Below, piece by piece: positions 1 to 8,121 of a stretch of DNA of 33,549 nt. Within the stretch, counting starts at the first letter, position 1. Each line of letters begins with the position of its first letter. Position numbers and translations under genes: made by a program. The notes below the pieces were generated by a model. It had not been told where the DNA came from, did no database searches, and worked only from the letters and a program-made list of their open reading frames with translations. Origin of the DNA: DTU015 sp964406505 (GTDB taxonomy: Bacteria > Bacillota > Sulfobacillia > Fermentithermobacillales > Fermentithermobacillaceae); NCBI GenBank assembly GCA_964406505.1, contig CAYORX010000020.1, positions 1-33,549 of the forward strand, written 5' to 3'.

Positions 1-1188
1 AATACTCCTGGCTACAAATCTAGCAGAATGACGTTTCAAGAGGTATTTAGTCAGACCATTAGGGGCGCAAGCTCGCCGTCCGGCAACTCAGAAACTGAAA
101 GGGGAGGCACTAACCCTATGCAGATTGGGCTAGGGGTAGATGTGGCAAGTATAGATATAGTTCAAACTCCCGGTAGTTTACAGCCTACTTCACGGATGAC
201 TGATGTTGCTATAGAAGGCAATGGCTTTTTTATCGTACGCGATGGTGAAAATCTAGCTTGTACCCGTGTGGGCAACTTTGCCATTGATGGCGATAATGTG
301 TTAGTCGATTACGAAGGCAGAAAAGTTTTAGGCTGGATTTCTGATTCCAATGGTAATTTGCCTGCTAACCGAACAGATCAAAACTTAGAACCACTATCTA
401 TACAGTTAGGTTCAAATATGCCAGCCAAGGCTACCAGTAAAGTTGAATGGGTAAAAAATTTGGATGCAGAAGCACCGGACGATTTTAAAAAAATTACCGC
501 TGTTAGCATCTACGATTCTTTGGGTAGGGCACATACCATTGAGATGACATTTGAAAGGCAACTAGACGAAGACGATATGGTACTTCAAAACACGTGGAAA
601 TGGACTGCTGTACTGCCGAGCGGAGTAACGTCTGCCAATGAGCTAGAGGGCACAATTCAGTTTGATGTGAATGGAAGATACGTAGGCGGTGAGTCAGGTA
701 ATCCAACGCTTGAAATGGAAGTAGTTGGCGCTGATGACATAACATTGACTATGGATTTTATCAAATTGACCCAAGTTGCAGGACCTACGACCGTAGGGTC
801 AGGTGCCGTGAATGGTTGTCCTACCGGTACCCTTGATTCGTATACATTTGATTCCAATGGCGTGATATCCGGTTTCTTTTCAAATGGGAGAAATCAGGTG
901 TTAGGACAGATCGCCCTTGCCGCATTCCCCAATCCATCAGGACTTATTAGCGTAGGCAAAAACTTGTATATCGAATCTAACAATTCGGGTACTTTGAGAG
1001 ACGCTGTTGGAGAAGCAGGAACTTCTGGCCGAGGTACAGTAGCCCCAACGTCCTTAGAAATGTCAAATGTGGACCTCGCAGAGGAATTTACCCAAATGAT
1101 AATCACACAAAGGGGATTTCAAGCTAATTCTAGAGTTATCACGGTATCTGATGAATTGTTGCAAGAATTGGTTAATTTGAAGAGATAG
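1..1188 (+). CDS. flgE: Flagellar hook protein FlgE (5' partial)
   Basis: The reading frame is open from base 1, and its first residues NTPGYKSS are the conserved N-terminal flagellar rod/hook motif. Only about 20 N-terminal residues are therefore missing, cut by the window edge; the ATG at 28 is internal. FlgE polymerises outside the cell into the hook, the universal joint between rod and filament. The C-terminus (LAEEFTQMIITQRGFQANSRV, then a helix ending ELVNLKR) is the characteristic axial-protein coiled-coil segment. The middle (about residues 75-330) is the variable hook domain, containing the typical start VAIEGNGFFIV. About 396 residues are visible, a normal length for a Firmicutes FlgE. 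It lies 19 bp upstream of motA in the same operon. FlgG/FlgF are related, but the length and position before motA favour FlgE. Confidence 0.93.
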   Translation, partial: NTPGYKSSRMTFQEVFSQTIRGASSPSGNSETERGGTNPMQIGLGVDVASIDIVQTPGSLQPTSRMTDVAIEGNGFFIVRDGENLACTRVGNFAIDGDNVLVDYEGRKVLGWISDSNGNLPANRTDQNLEPLSIQLGSNMPAKATSKVEWVKNLDAEAPDDFKKITAVSIYDSLGRAHTIEMTFERQLDEDDMVLQNTWKWTAVLPSGVTSANELEGTIQFDVNGRYVGGESGNPTLEMEVVGADDITLTMDFIKLTQVAGPTTVGSGAVNGCPTGTLDSYTFDSNGVISGFFSNGRNQVLGQIALAAFPNPSGLISVGKNLYIESNNSGTLRDAVGEAGTSGRGTVAPTSLEMSNVDLAEEFTQMIITQRGFQANSRVITVSDELLQELVNLKR

Positions 1189-1207
1189 TTTTATGAGGTG
1201 AGCGAAA

Positions 1208-2023
1208 ATGGATAGGGCGTCTGTAATTGGAATAGTATCAGGATTTGTTCTTCTAGTATGGGCAATGCTTAACGGAGGCAGCCTTGCGGTGTTTTGGGAT
1301 GTTTCATCCGTGTTAATCACTATAGGAGGTACCCTCACAGCTACGCTTATCAGTTATTCCTTGGGCACCTTTATGGATGTTATATCAATTGCCAAAAATG
1401 CTTTTACTTCTACACATCACGATCTTTCGGAAACGATTAATACGATAGTAGGATTCGCTGATAAAGCAAGGCGAGAAGGATTATTAGCATTGGACGAAGA
1501 TGCAGACGCCCTTGATGATTTGTTTTTGCAAAAGGGAATTAGGTTGGTAGTGGATGGTACCACGCCGGAGCTTGTCAGAAACATCCTTGAAACCGAGCTT
1601 GCTTTTGTGTCTCAACGCCACAGAATCGGACAAGGTGTTTTTGAAACCATGGGTTCGTTCGCACCAGCCTTCGGTATGTTGGGAACTTTAATCGGGCTTA
1701 TTCAAATGTTGGTCAAATTGGATAATCCAGATGCAATTGGACCAGGTATGGCTACTGCATTGGTAACAACTTTCTATGGTTCTGTTTTAGCTAATATGAT
1801 TTGCTTACCCATGGCAAACAAGTTAAAAAGCAAAAGCATTGATGAAATCTACAGTAAAGAGGCCGTTATTGAAGGAGTTTTATCTATTCAGGCTGGTGAC
1901 AACCCAAGGATCGTTCAGGAAAAACTTAGGTCGTTTTTGGCACCAAAGCAACGGGATAAAATTACAATAAGGTCACGGTTCGGAGAGGAGGTGGGTGATG
2001 AAATATCGATGCATGCCCGATGA
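1208..2023 (+). CDS. motA: Flagellar motor stator protein MotA
   Basis: This is the ion-channel stator subunit in the inner membrane. With MotB it conducts protons or sodium ions and pushes on the rotor protein FliG. It has 271 residues, normal for the family, with two N-terminal membrane segments, a cytoplasmic loop carrying the motif RHRIGQGVFE (conserved Arg and Glu that contact FliG), and two C-terminal membrane segments. The proline-containing SFAPAFGMLGTLIGL precedes the third segment. The ATG at 1208 follows a GAGGTGAG Shine-Dalgarno. Its 3' end overlaps motB by 26 bp, so the two are probably translationally coupled. The coupling ion (proton or sodium) cannot be decided with certainty from sequence. 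Confidence 0.95.
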   Translation: MDRASVIGIVSGFVLLVWAMLNGGSLAVFWDVSSVLITIGGTLTATLISYSLGTFMDVISIAKNAFTSTHHDLSETINTIVGFADKARREGLLALDEDADALDDLFLQKGIRLVVDGTTPELVRNILETELAFVSQRHRIGQGVFETMGSFAPAFGMLGTLIGLIQMLVKLDNPDAIGPGMATALVTTFYGSVLANMICLPMANKLKSKSIDEIYSKEAVIEGVLSIQAGDNPRIVQEKLRSFLAPKQRDKITIRSRFGEEVGDEISMHAR

Positions 2024-2738
2024 AGATGAGCAGCGCCAAACTTCTTGGATGAATACTTACGCTGATATGGTTACTTTACTTCTATGTTTTTTCATCTTGT
2101 TATTTTCTATGTCAGCGGTGGAAATCGACAAGTTTAAAGCTGTAATGTCTTCTTTGCAAGGAGCGTTGGGGATTATGGAAGGTTCAGTGACACCCACACT
2201 CCCTCCATCTGAAGATGTGTTTGAACCGCAAGATTTACAAGCGCATTTAATAGCTCAAGAAATGGCGCTTATGAGGATTATGGCTGCCGAATTCAAAGAA
2301 GAACTGTCTCAAGCGGGCTTAAGCGACAAGGTGTCTGTTGAGATGGAAGAACGCGGTGTAGTGTTTCGGCTGGCTGATACAGTTTTATTTGATGTTGGGC
2401 AAGATGGTTTGCGTTCAGAATCCCGAGATGTACTTATAAAAGTTGGAGAACTATTGAAAACATTAAACAATCCAATTCGAGTAGAAGGTCACACTGATAA
2501 TTGGGCGATTAACACACCTAGATTTCCTTCCAATTGGGAATTATCAACTGGTAGGGCTACTAACATAGTGCGGTTCTTAATTGAAGAATGTGATTTAGAA
2601 CCTAAGCAACTTCAAGCTGCTGGTTATGGCGAATATCATCCAATTGATACAAATGATACTTCGGAAGGCCGGCAGAAAAACCGTCGAGTAGATGTAATTA
2701 TCTTAAGACCGTCTTTATCCGTGGCGGAACCGCAGTAA
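1998..2738 (+). CDS. motB: Flagellar motor stator protein MotB
   Basis: MotB anchors the stator to peptidoglycan. The single membrane helix near residues 20-42 carries the ion-binding aspartate in TYADMVTLLLCFF (Asp23 from this start). The C-terminal OmpA-like peptidoglycan-binding domain is shown by VEGHTDNWAI, the NWELSTGRA segment, and NRRVDVII. I chose the ATG at 1998 because a GAGAGGAGG Shine-Dalgarno sits about 6 bp upstream. A GTG at 1995 is too close to it, and an ATG at 2013 is possible but further away. The gene overlaps motA by 26 bp, typical of MotA-MotB coupling. Length 246 residues. Confidence 0.95.
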   Translation: MKYRCMPDEDEQRQTSWMNTYADMVTLLLCFFILLFSMSAVEIDKFKAVMSSLQGALGIMEGSVTPTLPPSEDVFEPQDLQAHLIAQEMALMRIMAAEFKEELSQAGLSDKVSVEMEERGVVFRLADTVLFDVGQDGLRSESRDVLIKVGELLKTLNNPIRVEGHTDNWAINTPRFPSNWELSTGRATNIVRFLIEECDLEPKQLQAAGYGEYHPIDTNDTSEGRQKNRRVDVIILRPSLSVAEPQ

Positions 2739-2763
2739 ATCGATAGTTGGAGGTTGGTTAGAA

Positions 2764-3192
2764 ATGAAAAAATGGGGCTGGGTGGCGGTATTAGCTGTGC
2801 TGGTATTTGTCGTAGGATATTCTGTGGCTGCAAGAGCGTGGGGCCTGCCGGGGTTATTACCTCCAAGCGACACCGGCAATTATGAAGAAAAGGCTGGAAT
2901 CGAATCTGTTTACCCCTTGGGCCAGTTTATTACGAATTTGAAAGATTCAGGAAGGTATGTACGAATTAATCTTGATTTACAAGCCGTAGACGACTACAGC
3001 TTGCAACAATTAGTGAAACGCAACTCGGAAATTAAAACAGATATATATGCGCTGTTACGTTCCAAGACTCTTGAAGAACTGTCGGGCGAAATGGGTTTAC
3101 GCAATCTACAAACCGAGATTTTCGATTGGTTTAACAGTAAATACCCTGGGATGGTTGCGGAAGTGTTTTTTACAGAATTTATTGTTCAATAG
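2764..3192 (+). CDS. fliL: Flagellar basal body-associated protein FliL
   Basis: FliL is a single-pass membrane protein that surrounds and stabilises the stator. The 142-residue product has one N-terminal membrane helix (about residues 5-24), then a periplasmic-type domain with YPLGQFITNLKDSGRYVRINLDLQ, the recognisable FliL core, and it ends in VFFTEFIVQ as most FliL proteins do. The start ATG follows GGAGGTTGG with good spacing. Position between motB and fliM is the standard Firmicutes order. Assigned on family pattern plus context. Confidence 0.9.
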   Translation: MKKWGWVAVLAVLVFVVGYSVAARAWGLPGLLPPSDTGNYEEKAGIESVYPLGQFITNLKDSGRYVRINLDLQAVDDYSLQQLVKRNSEIKTDIYALLRSKTLEELSGEMGLRNLQTEIFDWFNSKYPGMVAEVFFTEFIVQ

Positions 3193-3215
3193 TTATTTTG
3201 CGGGGGTGATCTGGG

Positions 3216-4196
3216 TTGGCCCTTACACAGAAAGAAATTGAAGATCTGATTAGTTCGATGATAACGGAAGATGTAGGGGAAGGCGGATCGCAAGTAGTAA
3301 AGCCAAGGTTACGCGTATATGATTTTAAACGACCTGATAAGTTTTCTAAAGACCACTTACGCGGTGTTCAACTTTTGTTTGATAATTTTAGCCGGTTAGT
3401 CACATCGTACTTCTCGGGACTTTTTCGGTTAGCTATTCATTCTAACGTTGAATCAGTAGATCAAATTACATATGAAGAGTTTTCGACCAATCTATCTGAT
3501 CCTTGTTCAGTAGCAGTGGTTGAATGGGAATCCCTGTCGTCAAATATGTTAATAAATTTTAGCCCCAAAATCGCTCTTTTGATGGTGGACAGGCTTTGCG
3601 GGGGCTCCGGAAACGCGACGGCGGTATCAAGGACATTGACAGAAATAGAAACTGCTGTGTTGAGACGCATTGCTGATACTATGAGCCAGACGCTTTCTAC
3701 TGCATTAAAGGAGTTTAACATAGAGCAACATGACCTTTCGGTTGGAACTATAGAAGTGAACCCTTTATTTGTGCAGCAAGCTATGGCTCCAAACGACATC
3801 GTAATGTCAGTTACGGTCGGAATAAAATTTGGTGCACAATCGGGCGATATAGAGTTTTGTCTTCCGTATGTGCTGCTAGAGCCTATATTATCCGCGTTGT
3901 CGGCTCACCGATGGTTTTCTAAAAGAGACGAGCATAGTAATGAAAAAGGCGAAGAAAACGTGTCTACTGCTATTCAGAACGTAGAAATTCCAATATCGTG
4001 CCGTATCGGGAACAGAACATTGTTAATGAAAGATGTAATGTCTGTTAAACCAGGGGATATTATCGAACTTGATGCGCGTGTGGGCGATTACGCAGTACTG
4101 CATCTTTTAGGTAAACCTAAATTTAATGTAGAACTTGGCCAGGTGAATTTAAGAATGGCTGCGCGAATTATTTCACCAAGATGTGACAATAGTTAG
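3216..4196 (+). CDS. fliM: Flagellar motor switch protein FliM
   Basis: FliM is a C-ring protein that binds phosphorylated CheY and switches rotation direction. The 326-residue product has a short N-terminal segment (LTQKEIEDLI) resembling the CheY-P-binding peptide, a CheC-like middle domain with DFKRPDKFSKDHLRGVQLLFDNFSR, and a C-terminal SpoA domain (about residues 245-320). The likely start is TTG at 3216, preceded by the purine-rich GGGGGTGATC. The N-terminal peptide departs from the usual LSQxEIDALL. It sits 13 bp upstream of fliN. No CheY or CheC gene follows, unlike Bacillus-type operons. Confidence 0.93.
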   Translation: MALTQKEIEDLISSMITEDVGEGGSQVVKPRLRVYDFKRPDKFSKDHLRGVQLLFDNFSRLVTSYFSGLFRLAIHSNVESVDQITYEEFSTNLSDPCSVAVVEWESLSSNMLINFSPKIALLMVDRLCGGSGNATAVSRTLTEIETAVLRRIADTMSQTLSTALKEFNIEQHDLSVGTIEVNPLFVQQAMAPNDIVMSVTVGIKFGAQSGDIEFCLPYVLLEPILSALSAHRWFSKRDEHSNEKGEENVSTAIQNVEIPISCRIGNRTLLMKDVMSVKPGDIIELDARVGDYAVLHLLGKPKFNVELGQVNLRMAARIISPRCDNS

Positions 4197-4209
4197 GAGT
4201 TGATTTTCT

Positions 4210-4677
4210 ATGAATAGCGGTAATCTTAGCCAAGAAGAGATAGAAGCGTTGTTGAAAGAAGCGGAAAACGTACCTAGCGATGTTGAGAAAACTGTGACTG
4301 AATCGGACGAGCCGCCCACTGAAGATGTTCATGCAAACAAAAAAACGACTCAGGCGGTCACGGAGTCTACTGGGCACCCGTCGATTAAAGTTGCTGATTT
4401 TAAAGAATTTGATATGGAACCATTGTCTAAACAGCCCATAGCGGATATGGGAGTACTAATGGATATTCCTTTATCCATTAGTGTTGAGTTAGGGAAGTCC
4501 AAGTGCTATGTAAAAGATTTACTGAATCTTACTGTGGGTTCTATAGTTGAATTGGATCGGCTTGCCGGCGATCCAGTTGATATTCTGGTTAATGGGCGAG
4601 CATTTGCCAAAGGCGAAGTTGTAGTAATCGATGAGAATTTTGGGGTAAGGATCCAAGAGGTTTTAAGCAAAAATTAA
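4210..4677 (+). CDS. fliN: Flagellar motor switch protein FliN (short, FliY-like N-terminus)
   Basis: FliN forms the bottom of the C-ring with FliM. The C-terminal SpoA domain is clear: MDIPLSISVELGKSKCYVKDL, then VGSIVELDRLAGDPVDILVNG, ending GVRIQEV. The first ~70 residues are acidic and probably disordered, but open with LSQEEIEALLKEAE, a peptide like the CheY-P-binding motif of FliM/FliY. There is no CheC-like phosphatase domain, so this is FliN rather than full FliY (155 residues). It starts at ATG 4210 after AGGAGTTG. A 104-bp gap separates it from the next gene. Confidence 0.92.
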   Translation: MNSGNLSQEEIEALLKEAENVPSDVEKTVTESDEPPTEDVHANKKTTQAVTESTGHPSIKVADFKEFDMEPLSKQPIADMGVLMDIPLSISVELGKSKCYVKDLLNLTVGSIVELDRLAGDPVDILVNGRAFAKGEVVVIDENFGVRIQEVLSKN

Positions 4678-4750
4678 AAGGTGATTAAGCCTTTTTTATA
4701 TACATGTAGCCAGGCGGCTAATAGGCTAATAGATAGACAGATGACAAAAC

Positions 4751-4781
4751 GAGGGGGGTCCGCCGGGTTTTCGGCAACGAC
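4751..4781 (+). promoter_or_regulatory. Distant ribosome binding site with intervening hairpin for fliO-fliP
   Basis: The only purine-rich Shine-Dalgarno-like run (GAGGGGGG, 4751-4758) lies 23 bases before the ATG at 4782, too far for normal initiation. Between them a GC-only stem GCCG (4762-4765) / CGGC (4772-4775) with a six-base loop could fold and cut the effective distance to about 9. No other in-frame start codon lies closer to the purine run. Structure is inferred by eye. Confidence 0.4.
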
Positions 4782-5909
4782 ATGAACTCACACTCTTTAT
4801 CCTCTGAATTCTTTAAAATAACAGGCTTATTGGGCTTAATGGGCCTATTGGCCCTAATCATCATACGCTTTTGGCATCGTTACTTTAAACCGGGTCGTTT
4901 AGCATCTCATTTTCGTTTAGTGGATTCTTTGATGCTAGGTAAAGAACGTATGGTTTGTATGGTCAAAATAGCTGATTTTGTTCTGATTCTAGGCGTTACG
5001 AATTACAATGTTACACTTCTTAAACGGATTACCGATTCTGAATTTGATAAAATGTTTAAACAACAAGATGACATCGAATCTAGAACCACCAAAATGACAT
5101 TTGCTGATCAATATTTAAAACAGTTATCTAAGTTTTTTAAACGTTCTAACTTTACGAAAACTGTTACCGTGATTTGTATAGGGATTGTATTGACCTTTTT
5201 ACTAGGCGGACATGCTTTCGCGGCTACAGAAAATATAATTCCCAACATAGATATCAAAATTGACGGTGATACAGAACACGGCGGGCTATTAAACGCATTA
5301 GGAATTTTGGCGCTTCTTACAGTGTTAACCATAGCACCGGCAATATTAATATTAACCACTTCGTTTACGCGTATAGTTATTGTATTCTCTTTTTTGCGCA
5401 CCAGTTTGGGAACGCAGCAGACTCCCCCTAATCAAGTACTTGTCGGTTTAGCTTTGCTTCTCACATTTTTCGTAATGTCCCCCACTTGGACTCAAGTCAA
5501 CGAATTAGCCATTTCGCCTTATGTATCAGGCGAAATTGTCGCCCAAGAAGCCATTTTAGCGGGCCAAGAACCTATTAAGCATTTTATGCTAAGGCAGACA
5601 AGAGAAAAAGATTTAGCTCTTTTTGCTGAACTTAGTAATGAAAATATAGTTTCTTCTCCAGAAGAAATGTCGTTGGTTCAAATTGTCCCTGCATTTGCGA
5701 TTTCTGAACTTAAAACCGCTTTCGAAATGGGGTTCATATTGTTTTTGCCGTTCTTAGTTATCGATATGATCGTGGCCTCTACCTTGATGTCCATGGGCAT
5801 GTTAATGCTCCCGCCAGTTTTAATTTCATTACCGTTTAAGCTCTTGCTTTTTGTATTAGTAGATGGTTGGGGGCTTATTACCAAATCGTTAGTAGCTAGT
5901 TTCAGATAG
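4782..5909 (+). CDS. fliP: FliO-FliP fusion, flagellar type III export gate protein
   Basis: One 375-residue frame carries two flagellar export proteins normally encoded separately. Residues 1-90 look like FliO: one membrane helix (about 13-30), then a basic domain with RLVDSLMLGKERMVCMVKIA and LILGVTNYNVTLL. Residues 125-375 are FliP: a signal-peptide-like hydrophobic segment (127-143) ending in an Ala-X-Ala site (AFAA, 145-148), then the export-gate core with TSFTRIVIVFSFLRTSLGTQQ, PPNQVLVGLALLLTFFVMSP and a C-terminal membrane pair. FliP forms the pore of the gate with FliQ and FliR; FliO helps it assemble. No well-placed internal start with a Shine-Dalgarno is visible before the FliP part (Met105 lacks one). 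Signal peptidase could split the fusion at the AFA site. The start ATG at 4782 is uncertain because its ribosome site is distant. Confidence 0.9.
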   Translation: MNSHSLSSEFFKITGLLGLMGLLALIIIRFWHRYFKPGRLASHFRLVDSLMLGKERMVCMVKIADFVLILGVTNYNVTLLKRITDSEFDKMFKQQDDIESRTTKMTFADQYLKQLSKFFKRSNFTKTVTVICIGIVLTFLLGGHAFAATENIIPNIDIKIDGDTEHGGLLNALGILALLTVLTIAPAILILTTSFTRIVIVFSFLRTSLGTQQTPPNQVLVGLALLLTFFVMSPTWTQVNELAISPYVSGEIVAQEAILAGQEPIKHFMLRQTREKDLALFAELSNENIVSSPEEMSLVQIVPAFAISELKTAFEMGFILFLPFLVIDMIVASTLMSMGMLMLPPVLISLPFKLLLFVLVDGWGLITKSLVASFR

Positions 5910-5953
5910 TGTCAAACGCAAGCGAACCAATCGAATTGTTAGGGGGAATAACG

Positions 5954-6220
5954 ATGTCACTCGATCAAGTGGTATCAATCGGAAAAGAAACGCTGGGAAC
6001 AACCCTTTTGGTAGCAATGCCATGTTTGGTCATTTCAGTAGCGGTAGGACTTATGGTATCTATATTTCAAGCAACCACTCAAATACATGATCAAACTTTG
6101 AGTTTCGTGCCCAAAATAGTTGCAGTTATGCTAAGTCTTATGTTGTTTGGCGGGTGGATGTTAAGGACTTTAGTAGATTTTACATTAAGGCTGATTGAAC
6201 GGATGCCAAACTTAGTTTGA
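5954..6220 (+). CDS. fliQ: Flagellar export gate protein FliQ
   Basis: FliQ is a small two-helix membrane protein of the export gate. From the ATG at 5954 it is 88 residues, matching the family's usual ~89, and starts MSLDQVVSIGKE with AMPCLVISVAVGLMVSIFQATTQI and TLSFVPKIVA as recognisable motifs. AGGGGG (5941-5946) is correctly spaced for this ATG. The frame opens earlier at a GTG (5909) overlapping the fliP stop, but that would add 15 non-conserved residues. It lies between fliP and fliR as usual. Confidence 0.94.
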   Translation: MSLDQVVSIGKETLGTTLLVAMPCLVISVAVGLMVSIFQATTQIHDQTLSFVPKIVAVMLSLMLFGGWMLRTLVDFTLRLIERMPNLV

Positions 6221-6253
6221 AAAGGGGCATAACGTACTTTTTAAGGGGGGAAG

Positions 6254-7024
6254 TTGGTGGCGACTTGGTTAGAAACGGTTTTTCCGTTGCTGTGGATTAC
6301 TTTGCGGACTATAGGATTTATGATAACGGCTCCTATATTGGGAACCAGGTATGTTCCGGGACTAATAAAAGCTACGGTATCACTTCTAACGGGATATATT
6401 CTTTGGCCGCTCATTTCTGCAATAGAGTCGCCAACCACTCTGGGGGGATTTATGTATTCTGCCTTAGGCGAAGTAACTTTCGGTCTTATTTTAGGTTTTA
6501 GTGGTACTGTTATTATGGCCGCGATAGAGACAGCTGGATACATAGTAGATATGAAAATCGGATTTGGAATGGCGAATGTTGTAGATCCGCATTACGGACA
6601 AACCTCACCAATATTCGGTACTTTTAAGTATTTGCTTATAATATTGATATTTTTAACTATGAATGGCCATCATATGTTGTTAAAAGCATTGTTTAGATCT
6701 TTTGAATTAATACCCGCAGGGGCAGCTTTTGTTCCAACCCAATGGGCAAAATTAGGGCTCGACGCTATATCTCTAATGCTGAGGATCGCCGTAGTATTAT
6801 CATCGCCTGTTTGGGTTGCCACTTTGATCGTAGATTTCTCATTGGGAGTAATTGCGAGAACAGTGCCACAACTAAATGTATTTGTCGTTGGGATACCTAT
6901 TAAAACTTTGATAGGGCTTGGAATTTTATCGGGTTCTTTAACTTTTTATGGTGTATTCACGAAGGAGATTGCACGGTACGTATACGATCTTTCAGAAACG
7001 CTAATGGAGGTAATGAGTAGATGA
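6254..7024 (+). CDS. fliR: Flagellar export gate protein FliR
   Basis: FliR is an integral membrane component of the flagellar export gate, homologous to type III secretion SctT. The 256-residue product has about six hydrophobic segments and typical motifs such as RTIGFMITAPILGTRYVP, GEVTFGLILGF, FGMANVVDP and PQLNVFVVGIPIKTLIGL. The start is TTG at 6254 or the neighbouring GTG at 6257; both follow AAGGGGGG (6243-6250), and GTG has slightly better spacing. The stop overlaps the flhB start as ATGA (7021-7024), indicating translational coupling. FliR and FlhB are separate here, unlike the FliR-FlhB fusions known in some clostridia. Confidence 0.94.
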   Translation: MVATWLETVFPLLWITLRTIGFMITAPILGTRYVPGLIKATVSLLTGYILWPLISAIESPTTLGGFMYSALGEVTFGLILGFSGTVIMAAIETAGYIVDMKIGFGMANVVDPHYGQTSPIFGTFKYLLIILIFLTMNGHHMLLKALFRSFELIPAGAAFVPTQWAKLGLDAISLMLRIAVVLSSPVWVATLIVDFSLGVIARTVPQLNVFVVGIPIKTLIGLGILSGSLTFYGVFTKEIARYVYDLSETLMEVMSR

Positions 7025-8121
7025 ATCTAGGTCTTAAGATAGATATTCAACTCTTTGCAGAAGAAAAAAGACAACCTGCGACTCCAAGGCGACGCAAGCA
7101 AGCTAGGGAAAAAGGGCAAGTTGCATTCAGTCAAGATCTCACTTCGGCAGTTAGCATCTTTTTTACGGTGCTAACTTTAAAGTACTCTTTGAAATTCAGT
7201 GTAGGCGTAATAATGGAAAGATCAGCCCGAATCTGGTCATCAATACAACCTTTAACCCCTACGACTCTGTGGGTCGGCGATGTAATGAAAGATATACTAT
7301 TAACTTTTTTGATAGCAGTGTCACCTGTTATGGGGGCGGCAGTCATTTTTGGAGTAGGTACATCGCTTGCGCAGATTGGTTTTATGTCTACACCCAATTT
7401 GTTGCTTCCAGATATAAAAAGGCTCAACCCCTTGGATGGGTTAAAACGAATTTTTACTCGAAGAACCTTACAAAGCTTAATTAAATCAGTAATGAAGGCT
7501 TGGTTAATCGGTTTAGTAACATGGAATACGTGTAAGTCTGTATGGTCTGAACTTTCTTCGCTTATAGTAATCGATCTAATGCATTTAGTTCCGCTGGTTA
7601 TGCAATGGCTAGAAAAAATATTAATCAATTCTAGCATTTTGCTAGTTTTGATCGGAGTGCTAGATTATGTATATCAGTGGTGGGAACATGAAAAAACTTT
7701 GAAAATGACTCATCAAGAGATTAAAGAAGAAATGAAAGATATAGAAGGTAAGCCCGAAGTACGCCAAGCAATTAGACAAAGACAAAGACAGATCGCCATG
7801 AGACGTATGATGCAGGAGATTCCGGCCGCCGATGTAATTTTAAAAAACCCAACTCATTACGCCGTAGGATTGAAGTATCATATGGAAGAAGATTTCGCGC
7901 CAAAGGTCGTTGCAAAGGGTCTTGACGAATTAGCCTTAAGGATTTTGCGAGTCGCAGAAGAAAACGACGTATATGTTGTGGAAGATCCCCCGTTGACAAG
8001 GGCACTTTACTATGCTGTTGATGTTGGGGATACGATTCCAGAAGAGTTGTATCAAGCTGTTGCGCAAGTCTTAGCATATGTGTATCGATTGTCTGGTAGG
8101 ACGCTTATGGAGGGAATTTAA
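7021..8121 (+). CDS. flhB: Flagellar export protein FlhB, substrate-specificity switch
   Basis: FlhB switches flagellar export from rod/hook to filament substrates. The 366-residue protein has a basic N-terminus with the family motif KRQPATPRRRKQAREKGQV, four membrane segments (about residues 40-215), a linker, and a cytoplasmic domain with the autocleavage site NPTH at residues 276-279 (7846-7857). Self-cleavage between Asn and Pro is known for the family. It starts at the ATG overlapping the fliR stop and ends one base into flhA (TAATG), so it is coupled at both ends. Confidence 0.96.
   Translation: MNLGLKIDIQLFAEEKRQPATPRRRKQAREKGQVAFSQDLTSAVSIFFTVLTLKYSLKFSVGVIMERSARIWSSIQPLTPTTLWVGDVMKDILLTFLIAVSPVMGAAVIFGVGTSLAQIGFMSTPNLLLPDIKRLNPLDGLKRIFTRRTLQSLIKSVMKAWLIGLVTWNTCKSVWSELSSLIVIDLMHLVPLVMQWLEKILINSSILLVLIGVLDYVYQWWEHEKTLKMTHQEIKEEMKDIEGKPEVRQAIRQRQRQIAMRRMMQEIPAADVILKNPTHYAVGLKYHMEEDFAPKVVAKGLDELALRILRVAEENDVYVVEDPPLTRALYYAVDVGDTIPEELYQAVAQVLAYVYRLSGRTLMEGI

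Noticed and set aside
4676..4697. AAAAGG / CCTTTT hairpin with T run after fliN as a terminator
   Set aside because: The stem has only six mostly A-T pairs and an eight-base loop, and the operon appears to continue; at most it attenuates weakly.
4678..4781. A c-di-GMP riboswitch in the fliN-fliO gap
   Set aside because: There are GC-rich pieces (a TAGCC/GGCTA stem), but the conserved GEMM core and receptor sequences are not present.
6217..6501. Alternative 94-residue ORF over the start of fliR
   Set aside because: It lies in another frame on top of a clear fliR and has no recognisable domain.
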